Shown here piece after piece: positions 26,116-34,360 of a stretch of DNA of 64,000 bases; the stretch's first letter is position 1; each line of letters starts with the position of its first letter. The notes beneath the pieces were generated by a model that was given only the letters and a program-made list of their open reading frames with translations, did not search any database and was not told the origin of the DNA. A program made the translations under genes and the position numbers. This DNA is from Collinsella aerofaciens. Its GTDB lineage: Bacteria; Actinomycetota; Coriobacteriia; Coriobacteriales; Coriobacteriaceae. The stretch spans positions 1,860,001-1,924,000 of the forward strand of contig NAKE01000001.1 of NCBI GenBank assembly GCA_008680965.1, written 5' to 3'.

Positions 26116-26694
26116 TTAGCCGCGCGTCTTTTTTACGATCGTAAAGTCTGAAGCCATGCTCACAACAACATCCGCCGCGCTCGATGCAAAGCGTCGACTG
26201 GCATCGAGCTCGCGTGCGACCACCGAGAGCCGAACGCCCCCAATGCCCCGGAGCATACGACCCAAAACCGGTTGCACCGGCGTATACATGCGCACGGTAT
26301 GCTCGTCCGAGTCACCCCGGAAGAGCGGCGCATGCATGTTGCCGATCTCCCAGCACGCATGTGCGAGCACAATCGGATCCATGCGGTCGACTTCGACCAA
26401 ATAGACCTCGGCGCTGCGCAGGCGTACGACAACCGCTACGGGCACCGTGCCCGTGCGGTCGACAGCGAGCACGTCACCGTCGGCAAGACGCTCGCCATCA
26501 GTGGCATCCAGCCGGGCATTCACCGTGCGCCCCAGCTCCGTCACGCCCACAAACAGGCGCGCATCAGCCTGGTCCCAATCGAGTAGCAGCTCGTCAACCT
26601 CAAAGACGCCACCCAGCTCCCGACGAAGCAGGAGTTCATAGGACGGGTCGTTGAGATTTCCCAAGCGCTCCGTAGCTACCAGGTCCACGGACAT
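26116..26694 (-). CDS. UreE-like protein (nickel metallochaperone fold), no urease nearby
   Basis: About 192 residues. The centre and C-terminal part (VEVDRMDPIVLAHACWEIGN, then MHAPLF, and PVLGRMLRGIGGVRLSVV) resembles the UreE C-terminal metal-binding domain, in which 'LAxxxxxLGNRH' is characteristic. A histidine (CWEIGNMH) occupies the position of the family's metal site. There is no His-rich tail. The start is ATG 26694, directly after the TAG stop of the SlyD-like gene (26698-26700, with a TTG in between), so translation is coupled. SlyD is itself a nickel-binding chaperone in other bacteria, so the pair may handle nickel for an enzyme elsewhere. Assignment is by motif only. Confidence 0.5.
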   Translation of the reverse strand: MSVDLVATERLGNLNDPSYELLLRRELGGVFEVDELLLDWDQADARLFVGVTELGRTVNARLDATDGERLADGDVLAVDRTGTVPVAVVVRLRSAEVYLVEVDRMDPIVLAHACWEIGNMHAPLFRGDSDEHTVRMYTPVQPVLGRMLRGIGGVRLSVVARELDASRRFASSAADVVVSMASDFTIVKKTRG

Positions 26695-26697
26695 CAA

Positions 26698-27126
26698 CTA
26701 GTCCTCGACCTCAACGAGCTCGATATCAAAGTTGAGATCCTTGCCGGCAAGCTCGTGGTTGGCATCGAGCGTCACGGCCTCGGACGTCACATCGATGACG
26801 ACAGCGGGGACAGGCATGCCGCTCGGCGTGGACAGGAAGAGCTTCATGCCCTTCTCGATCTGCTCGATGTTGGGAACCTGCTCGGCCGGGAAGGTCAGGA
26901 CCATCTCGGGGTTGTGCTCGCCGTAGGCATCGGCAGCAGGAATGTGCACGGACTTCTTCTCGCCCACCTGCATATCGATAACGGCGGCGTCGAAGCCCTT
27001 GATCATCTGACCGGCACCGCAGGTGAACTCCAGCGGCTCACCGCGATCGTAGGAGCTATCGAACTGCGTGCCGTCATCGAGCGTGCCACGATAATGGGTC
27101 TTGACCTTCTTGCCCTGGTTGGACAT
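26698..27126 (-). CDS. FKBP-type peptidyl-prolyl isomerase (SlyD-like)
   Basis: A 142-residue cytosolic prolyl isomerase/chaperone. It starts VKTHYRGTLDDGTQFDSSY, has the GAGQMIKGFDAAVIDMQVGE active-site block, the inserted-flap 'PEMVLTFPAEQVPN...' region and the ANHELAGKDLNFDIELVEV ending, which together mark the SlyD subfamily. The C-terminal His-rich metal-binding tail of E. coli SlyD is missing. ATG 27126 has GGAGG upstream. It forms a tight operon with the UreE-like gene. Confidence 0.92.
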   Translation of the reverse strand: MSNQGKKVKTHYRGTLDDGTQFDSSYDRGEPLEFTCGAGQMIKGFDAAVIDMQVGEKKSVHIPAADAYGEHNPEMVLTFPAEQVPNIEQIEKGMKLFLSTPSGMPVPAVVIDVTSEAVTLDANHELAGKDLNFDIELVEVED

Positions 27127-27246
27127 GGTAACCTCCGTGATAAGGGCGGCGCACAACGCGGGCCGCCGTGAACATATGGCGCTAACTATACCCTAGTCAT
27201 ACAATTCATTGACAGTTTGCAAAGAAACGCTGCAACCGGAGGAACC

Positions 27247-28260
27247 ATGGCATATCCCGTATTTGACCTACACTGCGACACCGCCGACCGTATCGGCTGG
27301 GCCACACTCGATCTTGACCTGCGCTTTACCGCCGGCACCGACGGTTATTTCCCCGGCGACGAAACGCATCCGCAGGATTTCGACCTTATCGAGGGCAACG
27401 CCTGCGCCATCTCGCTCGCAAAGATCGGCAACACGCCGTGGGCGCAGTGCTTCGCTACGTTTGTCCCCGACGAGATTCCCACCGCCCACGCCGCGCGCTT
27501 CCAGGCGCAGATCATGGCGCATATGAGCGGCCAGGCAATGCTCAACCACGACCGCATGGTCAACGTGCGCAGCGCCGCTGATATTCGCCCTGCGCTCAAA
27601 GACGGCAAGGTCGCCTGCATCCACACCATCGAAAACGCCACGTTCTTTGCCGAGGACCCCGCGCTGATCGAGGTGCTCAAGAGCTTGGGCGTGCTTATGT
27701 CGTCACTCAGCTGGAACGCGCAGGGACCGCTCGCGAGCGGCCACGACACCCACGCCGGCCTCACCGCCGCCGGCATCGAGGCACTTACGCAGATGGAGCA
27801 CGCCGGCATGATACTCGACGTCTCCCACCTCAACGACGAGTGCTTTGACGAGGTTGTCGCCCACGCCACGCGCCCCTTCGTCGCCAGCCACTCCAACTCC
27901 CGTGCGGTTTGCGGCGTCAAGCGCAACCTCACCGACGACCAGTTCCGCACCATTCGCGACATGGGCGGCATCGTCGGCCTCAACTACTGCAGCGAGTTCC
28001 TATCCAACGATGCGACCGACAAGACCACCGCAGACGTCACCTTCGACCAGCTGGCAGCCCATATCGAACACTGGCTCGACCTGGGCGGCGAAGATGTCAT
28101 CGCACTCGGCGGCGACTGGGACGGCGCCAAGGTGCCCGCTTTCCTCTCCGATGCCAGCAAGATGCCCGAATTCCAGAACATGCTCTCCAAGCACTTTGGC
28201 AAGACCGTGATGCAGAAGCTCTGCAGCGATAACGCCCTTGCCTTCTTCGAGCGTTATTAA
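27247..28260 (+). CDS. Membrane dipeptidase-family (M19) metallopeptidase
   Basis: A 337-residue zinc dipeptidase. The metal ligands are visible in FDLHCDT (HxD), HTIENA (bridging Glu), LDVSHLND and VASHSNSRAVC (two His). The family cleaves a range of dipeptides. ATG 27247 has ACCGGAGGAA upstream. The enzyme appears cytosolic, since there is no signal peptide. With the opp system it would support growth on peptides. Confidence 0.94.
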   Translation: MAYPVFDLHCDTADRIGWATLDLDLRFTAGTDGYFPGDETHPQDFDLIEGNACAISLAKIGNTPWAQCFATFVPDEIPTAHAARFQAQIMAHMSGQAMLNHDRMVNVRSAADIRPALKDGKVACIHTIENATFFAEDPALIEVLKSLGVLMSSLSWNAQGPLASGHDTHAGLTAAGIEALTQMEHAGMILDVSHLNDECFDEVVAHATRPFVASHSNSRAVCGVKRNLTDDQFRTIRDMGGIVGLNYCSEFLSNDATDKTTADVTFDQLAAHIEHWLDLGGEDVIALGGDWDGAKVPAFLSDASKMPEFQNMLSKHFGKTVMQKLCSDNALAFFERY

Positions 28261-28276
28261 TTTCACATCCCTTGAG

Positions 28277-28312
28277 CGGGCCGGCATACCGAACGGTCGA
28301 AATGCCGGCCCG
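28277..28312 (+). terminator. Intergenic hairpin
   Basis: A perfect 11-bp stem CGGGCCGGCAT with a 14-nt loop lies between the dipeptidase and the protease genes. There is no T-run, so it may stabilise the upstream message rather than end it. Confidence 0.55.
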
Positions 28313-28334
28313 TCCCCAATCTGAAGGACCGCTT

Positions 28335-29111
28335 TTGACGCAGCAGTTTACGATTTTCCTACCCCGACCGGATGGGATGCCCATCCCCGTCGTCGTTACC
28401 AAAAAGCGCGTCAAGAACTTCAACCTACGCGTCACATCGAGCGGTGAGGTCCACGCCAGCGCACCGCTCGGCGCCAGCCGCGAGCGTATCGAAGCGTTTG
28501 TGAAGCGCAACAGCGCCTGGATTATCAGCCGACTTGCCCAGCGCGAGCAACGTCAGACGACGGCACAGGAGCCGCTCAGCCCCTCGTCCATCATTGCGCT
28601 TTGGGGCAAGCCCATCACGGTACAGGACGCACTCGATCACAACTTTGTATCACCCGCACCGCGACCCCAGCAGGCCACCTTCGCAAGTTTTATGGGTACC
28701 GACGAATCGGACGAAGGCCCACAGGCCAAGCGGCTCGCAATCCTCGACGGTCTAACGTCCGACGAGCTCCAAGCCCACATCGACCAGCTTTATACGTCCG
28801 AAGTCACATCGGCGCTGCGCGATATGGTGCACGCATACGAAATCGCAATGGGTGTCGCCGTTTCCCGCGTTTCCGTACGCAGCATGAAAACGCGTTGGGG
28901 CTCATGCACGCCCAAATCCGGCACCGTTCGCATCGCACGAGAACTTGCCGCCTACCCCGTCGAATGCCTCGACATGGTTATCGCCCACGAGCTCGTCCAC
29001 TTGCTCGAGCCAAGCCACAATCAGCGGTTTCACGCCTTGCTCGACACGTACTGTCCCAACAATAGAGTTTTGTCGCAGCGGCTCAAGCAACCACCCATAG
29101 AGACGTATTAG
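28335..29111 (+). CDS. YgjP-like (SprT/WLM-type) metallopeptidase
   Basis: A 258-residue protein. The N-terminal strand region (VTKKRVKNFNLRVTSSGEVH) and the C-terminal zinc motif HELVHLLEPSHNQRFH (HExxH plus downstream His) match the YgjP-type metallopeptidase family. The MKTRWGSCTPKSGTVRI block before it is also typical. The protein has an insert of about 70 residues between these parts. The start is TTG 28335 with AAGGA 7 nt upstream. Family members' substrates are unknown; some lie near restriction systems, but here the neighbours are metabolic genes. It converges on folB. Confidence 0.88.
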   Translation: MTQQFTIFLPRPDGMPIPVVVTKKRVKNFNLRVTSSGEVHASAPLGASRERIEAFVKRNSAWIISRLAQREQRQTTAQEPLSPSSIIALWGKPITVQDALDHNFVSPAPRPQQATFASFMGTDESDEGPQAKRLAILDGLTSDELQAHIDQLYTSEVTSALRDMVHAYEIAMGVAVSRVSVRSMKTRWGSCTPKSGTVRIARELAAYPVECLDMVIAHELVHLLEPSHNQRFHALLDTYCPNNRVLSQRLKQPPIETY

Positions 29112-29117
29112 AACCGG

Positions 29118-29603
29118 TTAACGCACGCGCTCGATCTCAACACCGCAGCTTGCCAGGGGAAGACCGACGGGCGCCCAAGGCTTATCGAGCTTAACACGCA
29201 CGCCAAGCAGCAGGGGGTAACGACGTAGCAGCATCTGGGCCACACCCTCGGCTGCAGCCTCGATAAGCTTAAAGGTATGCTCACGCAGATAGCCATCGAC
29301 ATCGTGGCACACCGAGCCGTAGTCAATCGAGGCGTCCAGGTTATCGTGCTCCCCCGCTGCACGCAGGTCGGCATAGAGCACCAGGGACACGATGAACTTC
29401 TGGCCCAGCGCGTTCTCTTCGGGATACACGCCGTGGTTGGCAAAGACCTCGAGACCGTCGATAGTAATGCGATCGGCATGGCGCAGATCGTCATAGCTCA
29501 CGTGGGGCACCGCCGTTGCAGTGGATATTTCGCCCCTTCCACGGCGGGCGAGTTCGGCGCCTTCAGTCTTAGTTGCATTCTCGGGCAGTTTCTTGTTACT
29601 CAT
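29118..29603 (-). CDS. folB: Dihydroneopterin aldolase
   Basis: A 161-residue folate enzyme that converts 7,8-dihydroneopterin to 6-hydroxymethyl-dihydropterin and glycolaldehyde. The opening ITIDGLEVFANHGVYPEENA and the closing VKLDKPWAPVGLPLASCGVEI carry the family's catalytic Glu/Lys region. It has about 45 extra N-terminal residues compared with the usual 120. The ATG at 29603 has GAAGGAG upstream. It follows folE and the HD-domain gene on the same strand. Confidence 0.93.
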   Translation of the reverse strand: MSNKKLPENATKTEGAELARRGRGEISTATAVPHVSYDDLRHADRITIDGLEVFANHGVYPEENALGQKFIVSLVLYADLRAAGEHDNLDASIDYGSVCHDVDGYLREHTFKLIEAAAEGVAQMLLRRYPLLLGVRVKLDKPWAPVGLPLASCGVEIERVR

Positions 29604-29646
29604 CGCGATCGTCTCCTTCGTTTAGAACCCCGACCGCGCAAACTAA

Positions 29647-30228
29647 CTACACGCGAATCGACAGGTTCTTTTTATCATCGCTCCAGTTGCAAGCATTGCG
29701 CGCGGGGCATGCAAAGCAGGCGCGCGACGCTTTGTCGGCTGCATAAAGCAGACGCTCGAGCGGCTGGCTGTTCACGCGCAGCTTTCGATGGCCCAGAATG
29801 GCCGTCTTAATAGCTGCGGCATCGGCCGGCTCAAACGCCACGTCATCGGGCATGCCGCCGAGAATCGCATCAGCGACGCGCTCGCTTGCAACATCATGGG
29901 ATATACCCGATTCATACTGTTCATCTTTGCCGATATCGTGAAGAAGTGCCGTAGCGTAGATGACCTCGCGGTCAAATTCGAGCTGTTCCTCGAGATTCTT
30001 AATCCACATAATGCGCGCGACATCAAGCAGATGGTCAATACCGTGGCGGCAAAAGATGCGCCCCGATTCCAACTGTGCAATATTGCCCAGATGCCGCCGG
30101 AACAGCCCGTTGGCACAAATGTAATCAATGCGAGGCATGGCGCCAAAGGGAGTCAGGCCCGAAGCCATAAAGCCGCGACGCGGCGTCCCCTCATCGGTCT
30201 TCGATGTAAAGTCGTTGACGGCCCCCAT
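29647..30228 (-). CDS. HD-domain phosphohydrolase in a folate operon
   Basis: A 193-residue protein. It has the metal-binding His-Asp motifs HGIDHLLDVARIMWI and TALLHDIGKDEQYESG, and ends with a Cys-rich segment (ACFACPARNACNWSDDKKN) that could hold metal. ATG 30228 starts one base after the folE stop (TAG-C-ATG), so the two are translationally linked; folB follows 43 nt later. The folate route needs a phosphatase between GTP cyclohydrolase product and dihydroneopterin, for which no NudB-like gene is present here, so this protein is a candidate. HD-domain genes next to folE also occur in clostridial folate operons. Confidence 0.8.
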   Translation of the reverse strand: MGAVNDFTSKTDEGTPRRGFMASGLTPFGAMPRIDYICANGLFRRHLGNIAQLESGRIFCRHGIDHLLDVARIMWIKNLEEQLEFDREVIYATALLHDIGKDEQYESGISHDVASERVADAILGGMPDDVAFEPADAAAIKTAILGHRKLRVNSQPLERLLYAADKASRACFACPARNACNWSDDKKNLSIRV

Positions 30229-30229
30229 G

Positions 30230-30787
30230 CTAACGGCCCAACATCCTAAAGAACCGCTCCTCGAGCGCGGGATCGGTCTCAAAGACGCCGCGGCGAGCGA
30301 GCGTCACGGTCTTGGTGCCGGGCTTTTGCACGCCGCGCATGGTCATGCACATATGCTCGGCTTCCATCAGCACAATCGCCCCTTGGGGAGCTAGATATTC
30401 CATGAGGGCATCGGCAACCTGTGCACACAACTGCTCCTGCAGCTGCAGACGACGGGCATAGACCTCAACCGTGCGAGCAAGCTTAGACAGACCCGCCACG
30501 CGACCGTTAGGGATATAACCGATCGCAGCCTTGCCATAAAACGGCAGCAGATGGTGCTCGCACAGCGAGTAAAACGTAATGTCGCGCTCGATAACCAAAT
30601 CGTTCGAAGCGACGGCAAAAGTTTTGGACAGGTGTTCCTCGGCACTCTGGTCCATACCGCCGGCAATCTCGCCATACATACGGGCGACGCGTGCCGGCGT
30701 CTCCAGCAGGCCCTCACGAGTTGGGTCCTCGCCTATACCTTCAAGCAGCAGCTTAATGGCAGTCTCGACTTTTTCCTGATCGACCAT
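30230..30787 (-). CDS. folE: GTP cyclohydrolase I
   Basis: A 185-residue enzyme that opens and recyclises GTP to 7,8-dihydroneopterin triphosphate, the first step of folate synthesis. The Zn ligands are in SLCEHHLLPFYGKAA and in the downstream Cys of HMCMTMRGVQKPG. The EDPTREGLLETPARVARMY N-terminus is canonical. The length is normal. It precedes the HD-domain and folB genes in an operon and lies downstream of nrdG by 67 nt. Confidence 0.97.
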   Translation of the reverse strand: MVDQEKVETAIKLLLEGIGEDPTREGLLETPARVARMYGEIAGGMDQSAEEHLSKTFAVASNDLVIERDITFYSLCEHHLLPFYGKAAIGYIPNGRVAGLSKLARTVEVYARRLQLQEQLCAQVADALMEYLAPQGAIVLMEAEHMCMTMRGVQKPGTKTVTLARRGVFETDPALEERFFRMLGR

Positions 30788-30854
30788 CTGGGCCTCACTT
30801 TTTTCGATTTCGCGTTCGCGCTATGGTACCACGCCGGCACGCAGCCTCTGCCAG

Positions 30855-31436
30855 CTACATAGTATGGGTCGAATAGACCGGATCGTCTCGCCAAAGCTCC
30901 ACAGCATCGCAAAGCGCAACGCCCTCACGCGCAGCACGAGCGCGCGTGGCGTTCATGTCGATCACGCGCTGATTACTCGAGCCCCTAAAACGCAACGAGA
31001 TATCGTACAGGTCTTGAACGAACGGACCATCCACCAACATGTCGAGGCAGGCAAGGATACGGTCCGTCACCTCGGTATGATGACGGCCGCCCGGCACAAG
31101 CTCCTCGAGCACGTCGCCGGTAAAGCACCAAATGGTCTTCCCCGACTCCACAGGATAGGCCGCACGCACGCGTTCGACAAAGTCAACGAGCTCCACCTGG
31201 TTCTCGGGTTCCATAGGCTCCCCGCCCAGAATCGTCAGGCCATCGATAAAGGGATGGTCGAGACTCTCGATAATCTTGTCCTCGACGGCGCGATCGAACG
31301 GCTCACCCGCAGCAAAGTCCCACGCAACAGAGTTAAAGCAGTTCTTGCACCCACGACGGCACCCACTCACAAACAGAGAAGTACGGACGCCTTCCCCATC
31401 AGCAATATCGAAATACTTAATGTTCGCGTAGTTCAT
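30855..31436 (-). CDS. nrdG: Anaerobic ribonucleoside-triphosphate reductase activating protein
   Basis: A 193-residue radical SAM enzyme that makes the glycyl radical of NrdD. The 4Fe-4S motif is CRRGCKNC (CxxxCxxC), followed by the SAM-binding GGEPMEPEN stretch. ATG 31436 has GGGAGAG upstream. A palindromic element bounded by 8-bp direct repeats (GGTAACTC) is inserted right before the ribosome site. It lies downstream of nrdD. Confidence 0.95.
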   Translation of the reverse strand: MNYANIKYFDIADGEGVRTSLFVSGCRRGCKNCFNSVAWDFAAGEPFDRAVEDKIIESLDHPFIDGLTILGGEPMEPENQVELVDFVERVRAAYPVESGKTIWCFTGDVLEELVPGGRHHTEVTDRILACLDMLVDGPFVQDLYDISLRFRGSSNQRVIDMNATRARAAREGVALCDAVELWRDDPVYSTHTM

Positions 31437-31445
31437 AGGTAACTC

Positions 31446-31543
31446 TCCCGGGAGGCCGGGACATATCATCCCGTCCTCAAACATTCTCGGCCTTCGGCCT
31501 GCGAAACTGCGGGCGGGACGATATGTCCCGGCCTCATGCAAAG
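31446..31543. mobile_element. Putative MITE-like palindromic insertion with 8-bp direct repeats
   Basis: Two 22-nt arms (31452-31473 and 31514-31535, one mismatch; core GAGGCCGGGACATATC) surround a 40-nt loop that itself contains a GGCCTTCGGCC hairpin. The whole is bracketed by GGTAACTC at 31438-31445 and 31544-31551, which looks like a target-site duplication. A related GGAGGCCGG...CCGGCCTC hairpin lies at 41277-41302. It sits directly upstream of the nrdG ribosome site. No transposase is encoded. Confidence 0.6.
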
Positions 31544-31551
31544 GGTAACTC

Positions 31552-31863
31552 AATGAACGAAGCGAACATTGAGTATAGGGTTCGCGGTCCAATAAATACT
31601 CAGCTGCAGCTCAACCGCCATTGCAAGCAGATCGTCATTGCAGCTCAACTCATTTCCGCTAAGAACTTCGAGAAGCGAGCAGACCGCATGCTGCATCTCA
31701 GCTACGTCAACTTGGCTGAGCCGAGAGGGCCGCTTGGGCTTTTGCTCGATATGAGTTCCGCACGCAAAGAAGGCCACTTAATGTGGCCTTCGTCTTGCGC
31801 AGGACTGTCCGAAATAGCGAGCAAATGCCCAAGCGGCCCTCTCGGCTCAGCCCCGGAGCGGTA
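31552..31863. other. Region between nrdD and nrdG without a confident gene
   Basis: About 310 nt dominated by a large inverted repeat (31682-31884). A minus-strand frame of 75 codons (31550-31777) exists but has no supporting ribosome site that I can see and no recognisable domain. Part of it mirrors the antisense of the nrdD 3' end. Confidence 0.6.
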
Positions 31864-31884
31864 TTAGAGATGCAGCACGCGGTC
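31682..31884. repeat. Large imperfect inverted repeat overlapping the nrdD 3' end
   Basis: The arms, each about 95 nt, meet at a terminator-like hairpin (31769-31791). They contain a perfect 24-nt block (31718-31741 against 31826-31849). The outer end of the right arm is the last six codons plus stop of nrdD (GACCGCGTGCTGCATCTCTAA region), and the left arm carries a diverged inverted copy of the same codons. Confidence 0.85.
31766..31791 (-). terminator. Terminator-like hairpin after nrdD
   Basis: A perfect stem GAAGGCCAC/GTGGCCTTC with a 5-nt loop, followed on the minus strand by TTTGCG. It is the centre of the large inverted repeat, about 75 nt after the nrdD stop. Confidence 0.65.
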
Positions 31885-34086
31885 GCGGATCTCCTCGGTT
31901 CGACCCTGGTTCCAGAACTGGGTGCCGATGTAGCCGCACGTACGACGGGCGACGTTCATCTTCTCTTGGTCACGATTGCCGCAATTGGGGCACTCCCACA
32001 CTAGCTTACCGTCATCCTCGACAATCTTGATCTCACCGTCGTAGCCGCACACCTGGCAGTAGTCGCTCTTGGTGTTGAGCTCGGCGTACATGATGTTGTC
32101 GTAGATGTACTGCATCACGCGAATGACAGCCTTAAGGTTGTCCTGCATGTTGGGAACCTCGACGTAGGAGATGGCGCCGCCCGGCGAAAGCTGCTGGAAC
32201 ATGCCCTCAAACTTAAGCTTATCGAAGGCATCGATCTCCTCGGACACGTGAACATGGTAGCTATTGGTGATATAGCCCTTGTCCGTCACGCCCGGAATAA
32301 TGCCAAAACGGCGCTGCAGGCACTTGGCGAACTTGTACGTCGTCGACTCCAGCGGCGTACCGTACAGCGAGAAATCGATATCGCTCGCGGCCTTCCACTC
32401 CGCGCACTTGTCGTTCATACGCTGCATAACTGCCATGGCAAAGGGCGTACCCTCCTTCTCGGTGTGGCTGTGGCCCGTCATGTACTTGACGCACTCATAC
32501 AGACCGGCGTAACCCAGGCTGATGGTGGAATAGCCGCCCACGAGCAGCTTATCGATCGTCTCGCCCTTCTTAAGGCGTGCCAGGGCGCCGTACTGCCAAA
32601 GAATCGGCGCGGCATCCGAAAGCGTGCCCATCAGGCGCTCATGGCGGCACAGCAGAGCGCGGTGACACAGCTCAAGGCGCTCGTCGAAGATCTTCCAGAA
32701 CTTGTCCATGTCCTGGTGCGAGCTCAGTGCGACATCGGGCAGGTTAATGGTCACAACACCCTGGTTAAAGCGACCGTAATACTTGGGCTTGCTCGGGTCA
32801 TAGTTCAGCGCGTTTGCAACGTTATTAAAGCCGTTGCCCGAGCGGTCGGGCGTCAGGAAGCTGCGACAACCCATGCAGGTGTAGCAATCGCCATTGCCCG
32901 CGGTCTCACCCTTCGAAAGCTTAAGCTCGCGCATCTTCTTCTCGGAGATGTAGTCGGGCACCATGCGCTTGGCGGTGCACTTGGCGGCCAGCTGAGTCAG
33001 ATAGAAGTACGGGGAATCCTCGTAAACGTTATCGTCCTCGAGCACATAGATAAGCTTGGGGAACGCCGGGGTGATCCACACGCCCGCCTCGTTCTTAACG
33101 CCCTCATAGCGCTGGCGAAGCGTCTCCTCCACGATCATGGCAAGATCGTGCTTCTCCTGGACCGAGCGGGCCTCGTTGAGGTACATGAAGACCGTCACGA
33201 ATGGTGCCTGGCCGTTGGTGGTCATAAGGGTCACGACCTGATACTGAATCGTCTGGACACCGCGACGGATCTCATCACGCAGACGGTCCTCTACGACCTC
33301 ACGCACCTTCTCTGCGGGAGCGGAAACACCGAGCTCCTCAAGCTCGCGGGCAACCTCGCCGCGAATCTTCTGGCGGCTCACCTCGACGAACGGGGCAAGA
33401 TGGGTCAGCGAAATCGACTGGCCGCCGTACTGGGAGGAAGCAACCTGGGCGATGATCTGCGTCGCAATGTTGCAGGCAGTCGAGAAGCTATGCGGCTTCT
33501 CAATCAGCGTGCCCGAGATAACAGTACCGTTCTGGAGCATGTCCTCCAGGTTCACCAGGTCGCAGTTATGCATGTGCTGGGCAAAGTAATCCGAATCATG
33601 GAAGTGAATCAGGCCCTCGTTGTGCGCATCCACGATCTCCTGGGGCAGCAGCACGCGCTGGGTCAGATCCTTGGAGATCTCGCCGGCCATGTAGTCACGC
33701 TGAACGGAGTTGACGGTCGGATTCTTGTTGGAGTTCTCCTGCTTGACCTCTTCGTTATTGCACTCAATCAGCGACAGAATCTTGTCATCGGTCGTGTTCT
33801 TTTGGCGCTTCAGGCTCTGAACATAGCGGTAGATGATGTAGTGGCGAGCGACCTCGTAGCAGTCGAGACGCATAATCTCGTCCTCGACCAGATCCTGGAT
33901 CTCCTCGACCGATACGGTGTGGCCGGCCTTCTCACATGCCTCGGCGACGTTTTGTGCCGCATAGATCACCTGGCGGTCGGTAAGGCGAGAGCCTTCCTCG
34001 ACCTCCAAGTTTGCGGCGCGGATCGCATTGACGATCTTATCGATGTCAAAGGTAACCTCGGTGCCGCTGCGCTTGATGATCTTCAT
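31864..34086 (-). CDS. nrdD: Anaerobic (class III) ribonucleoside-triphosphate reductase
   Basis: A 740-residue glycyl-radical enzyme that makes deoxyribonucleotides without oxygen. An N-terminal ATP-cone (KIIKRSGTEVTFDIDKIVNA, first about 95 residues) gives allosteric control. The catalytic core follows, and the C-terminus holds the Zn-binding CQVCGY...CPNCGNRD and the glycyl-radical loop RRTCGYIG. ATG 34086 is chosen (AGAGG upstream); the frame is open 30 nt earlier. A NrdR-box lies upstream at 34345. nrdG follows downstream. It implies anaerobic growth. Confidence 0.97.
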   Translation of the reverse strand: MKIIKRSGTEVTFDIDKIVNAIRAANLEVEEGSRLTDRQVIYAAQNVAEACEKAGHTVSVEEIQDLVEDEIMRLDCYEVARHYIIYRYVQSLKRQKNTTDDKILSLIECNNEEVKQENSNKNPTVNSVQRDYMAGEISKDLTQRVLLPQEIVDAHNEGLIHFHDSDYFAQHMHNCDLVNLEDMLQNGTVISGTLIEKPHSFSTACNIATQIIAQVASSQYGGQSISLTHLAPFVEVSRQKIRGEVARELEELGVSAPAEKVREVVEDRLRDEIRRGVQTIQYQVVTLMTTNGQAPFVTVFMYLNEARSVQEKHDLAMIVEETLRQRYEGVKNEAGVWITPAFPKLIYVLEDDNVYEDSPYFYLTQLAAKCTAKRMVPDYISEKKMRELKLSKGETAGNGDCYTCMGCRSFLTPDRSGNGFNNVANALNYDPSKPKYYGRFNQGVVTINLPDVALSSHQDMDKFWKIFDERLELCHRALLCRHERLMGTLSDAAPILWQYGALARLKKGETIDKLLVGGYSTISLGYAGLYECVKYMTGHSHTEKEGTPFAMAVMQRMNDKCAEWKAASDIDFSLYGTPLESTTYKFAKCLQRRFGIIPGVTDKGYITNSYHVHVSEEIDAFDKLKFEGMFQQLSPGGAISYVEVPNMQDNLKAVIRVMQYIYDNIMYAELNTKSDYCQVCGYDGEIKIVEDDGKLVWECPNCGNRDQEKMNVARRTCGYIGTQFWNQGRTEEIRDRVLHL

Positions 34087-34344
34087 CCTCTTGCCTCTTT
34101 CGCATCGTAGCCTCATTGCGCTTCAGAGCCAAACGATGCCCGGCAGGGCTTACCCTGTCTTGCGGCGCCGTCGCGCAATCTGTGTTTTCGATAACCATAG
34201 GCCCTCATGCGGACAATCCTCGCAGCCAATCAAGGGGCTCAAAGATCCATCCAAATAATGGGGCGAATAAGGTTCTCGTTCTCTGTCCGCCATCTATCAT
34301 ACGACAAAGAGGCATCTATATCCTGTATTCTTTTTTTAGGTCAA

Positions 34345-34360
34345 ACACAACATATAGTGT
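34345..34360 (-). promoter_or_regulatory. NrdR box upstream of nrdD
   Basis: ACACAACATATAGTGT matches the NrdR consensus ACACWATATATAGTGT at nearly all positions and is a near-perfect palindrome. It lies about 260 nt before the nrdD start codon, implying a long leader. A poorer second half-box may lie near 34314-34329 (31 bp centre to centre); I do not rely on it. Confidence 0.75.

Noticed and set aside
31550..31777. 75-codon minus-strand gene between nrdD and nrdG
   Set aside because: It overlaps the inverted repeat, has no visible ribosome site and no family; its N-terminal part mirrors the antisense of the nrdD end.
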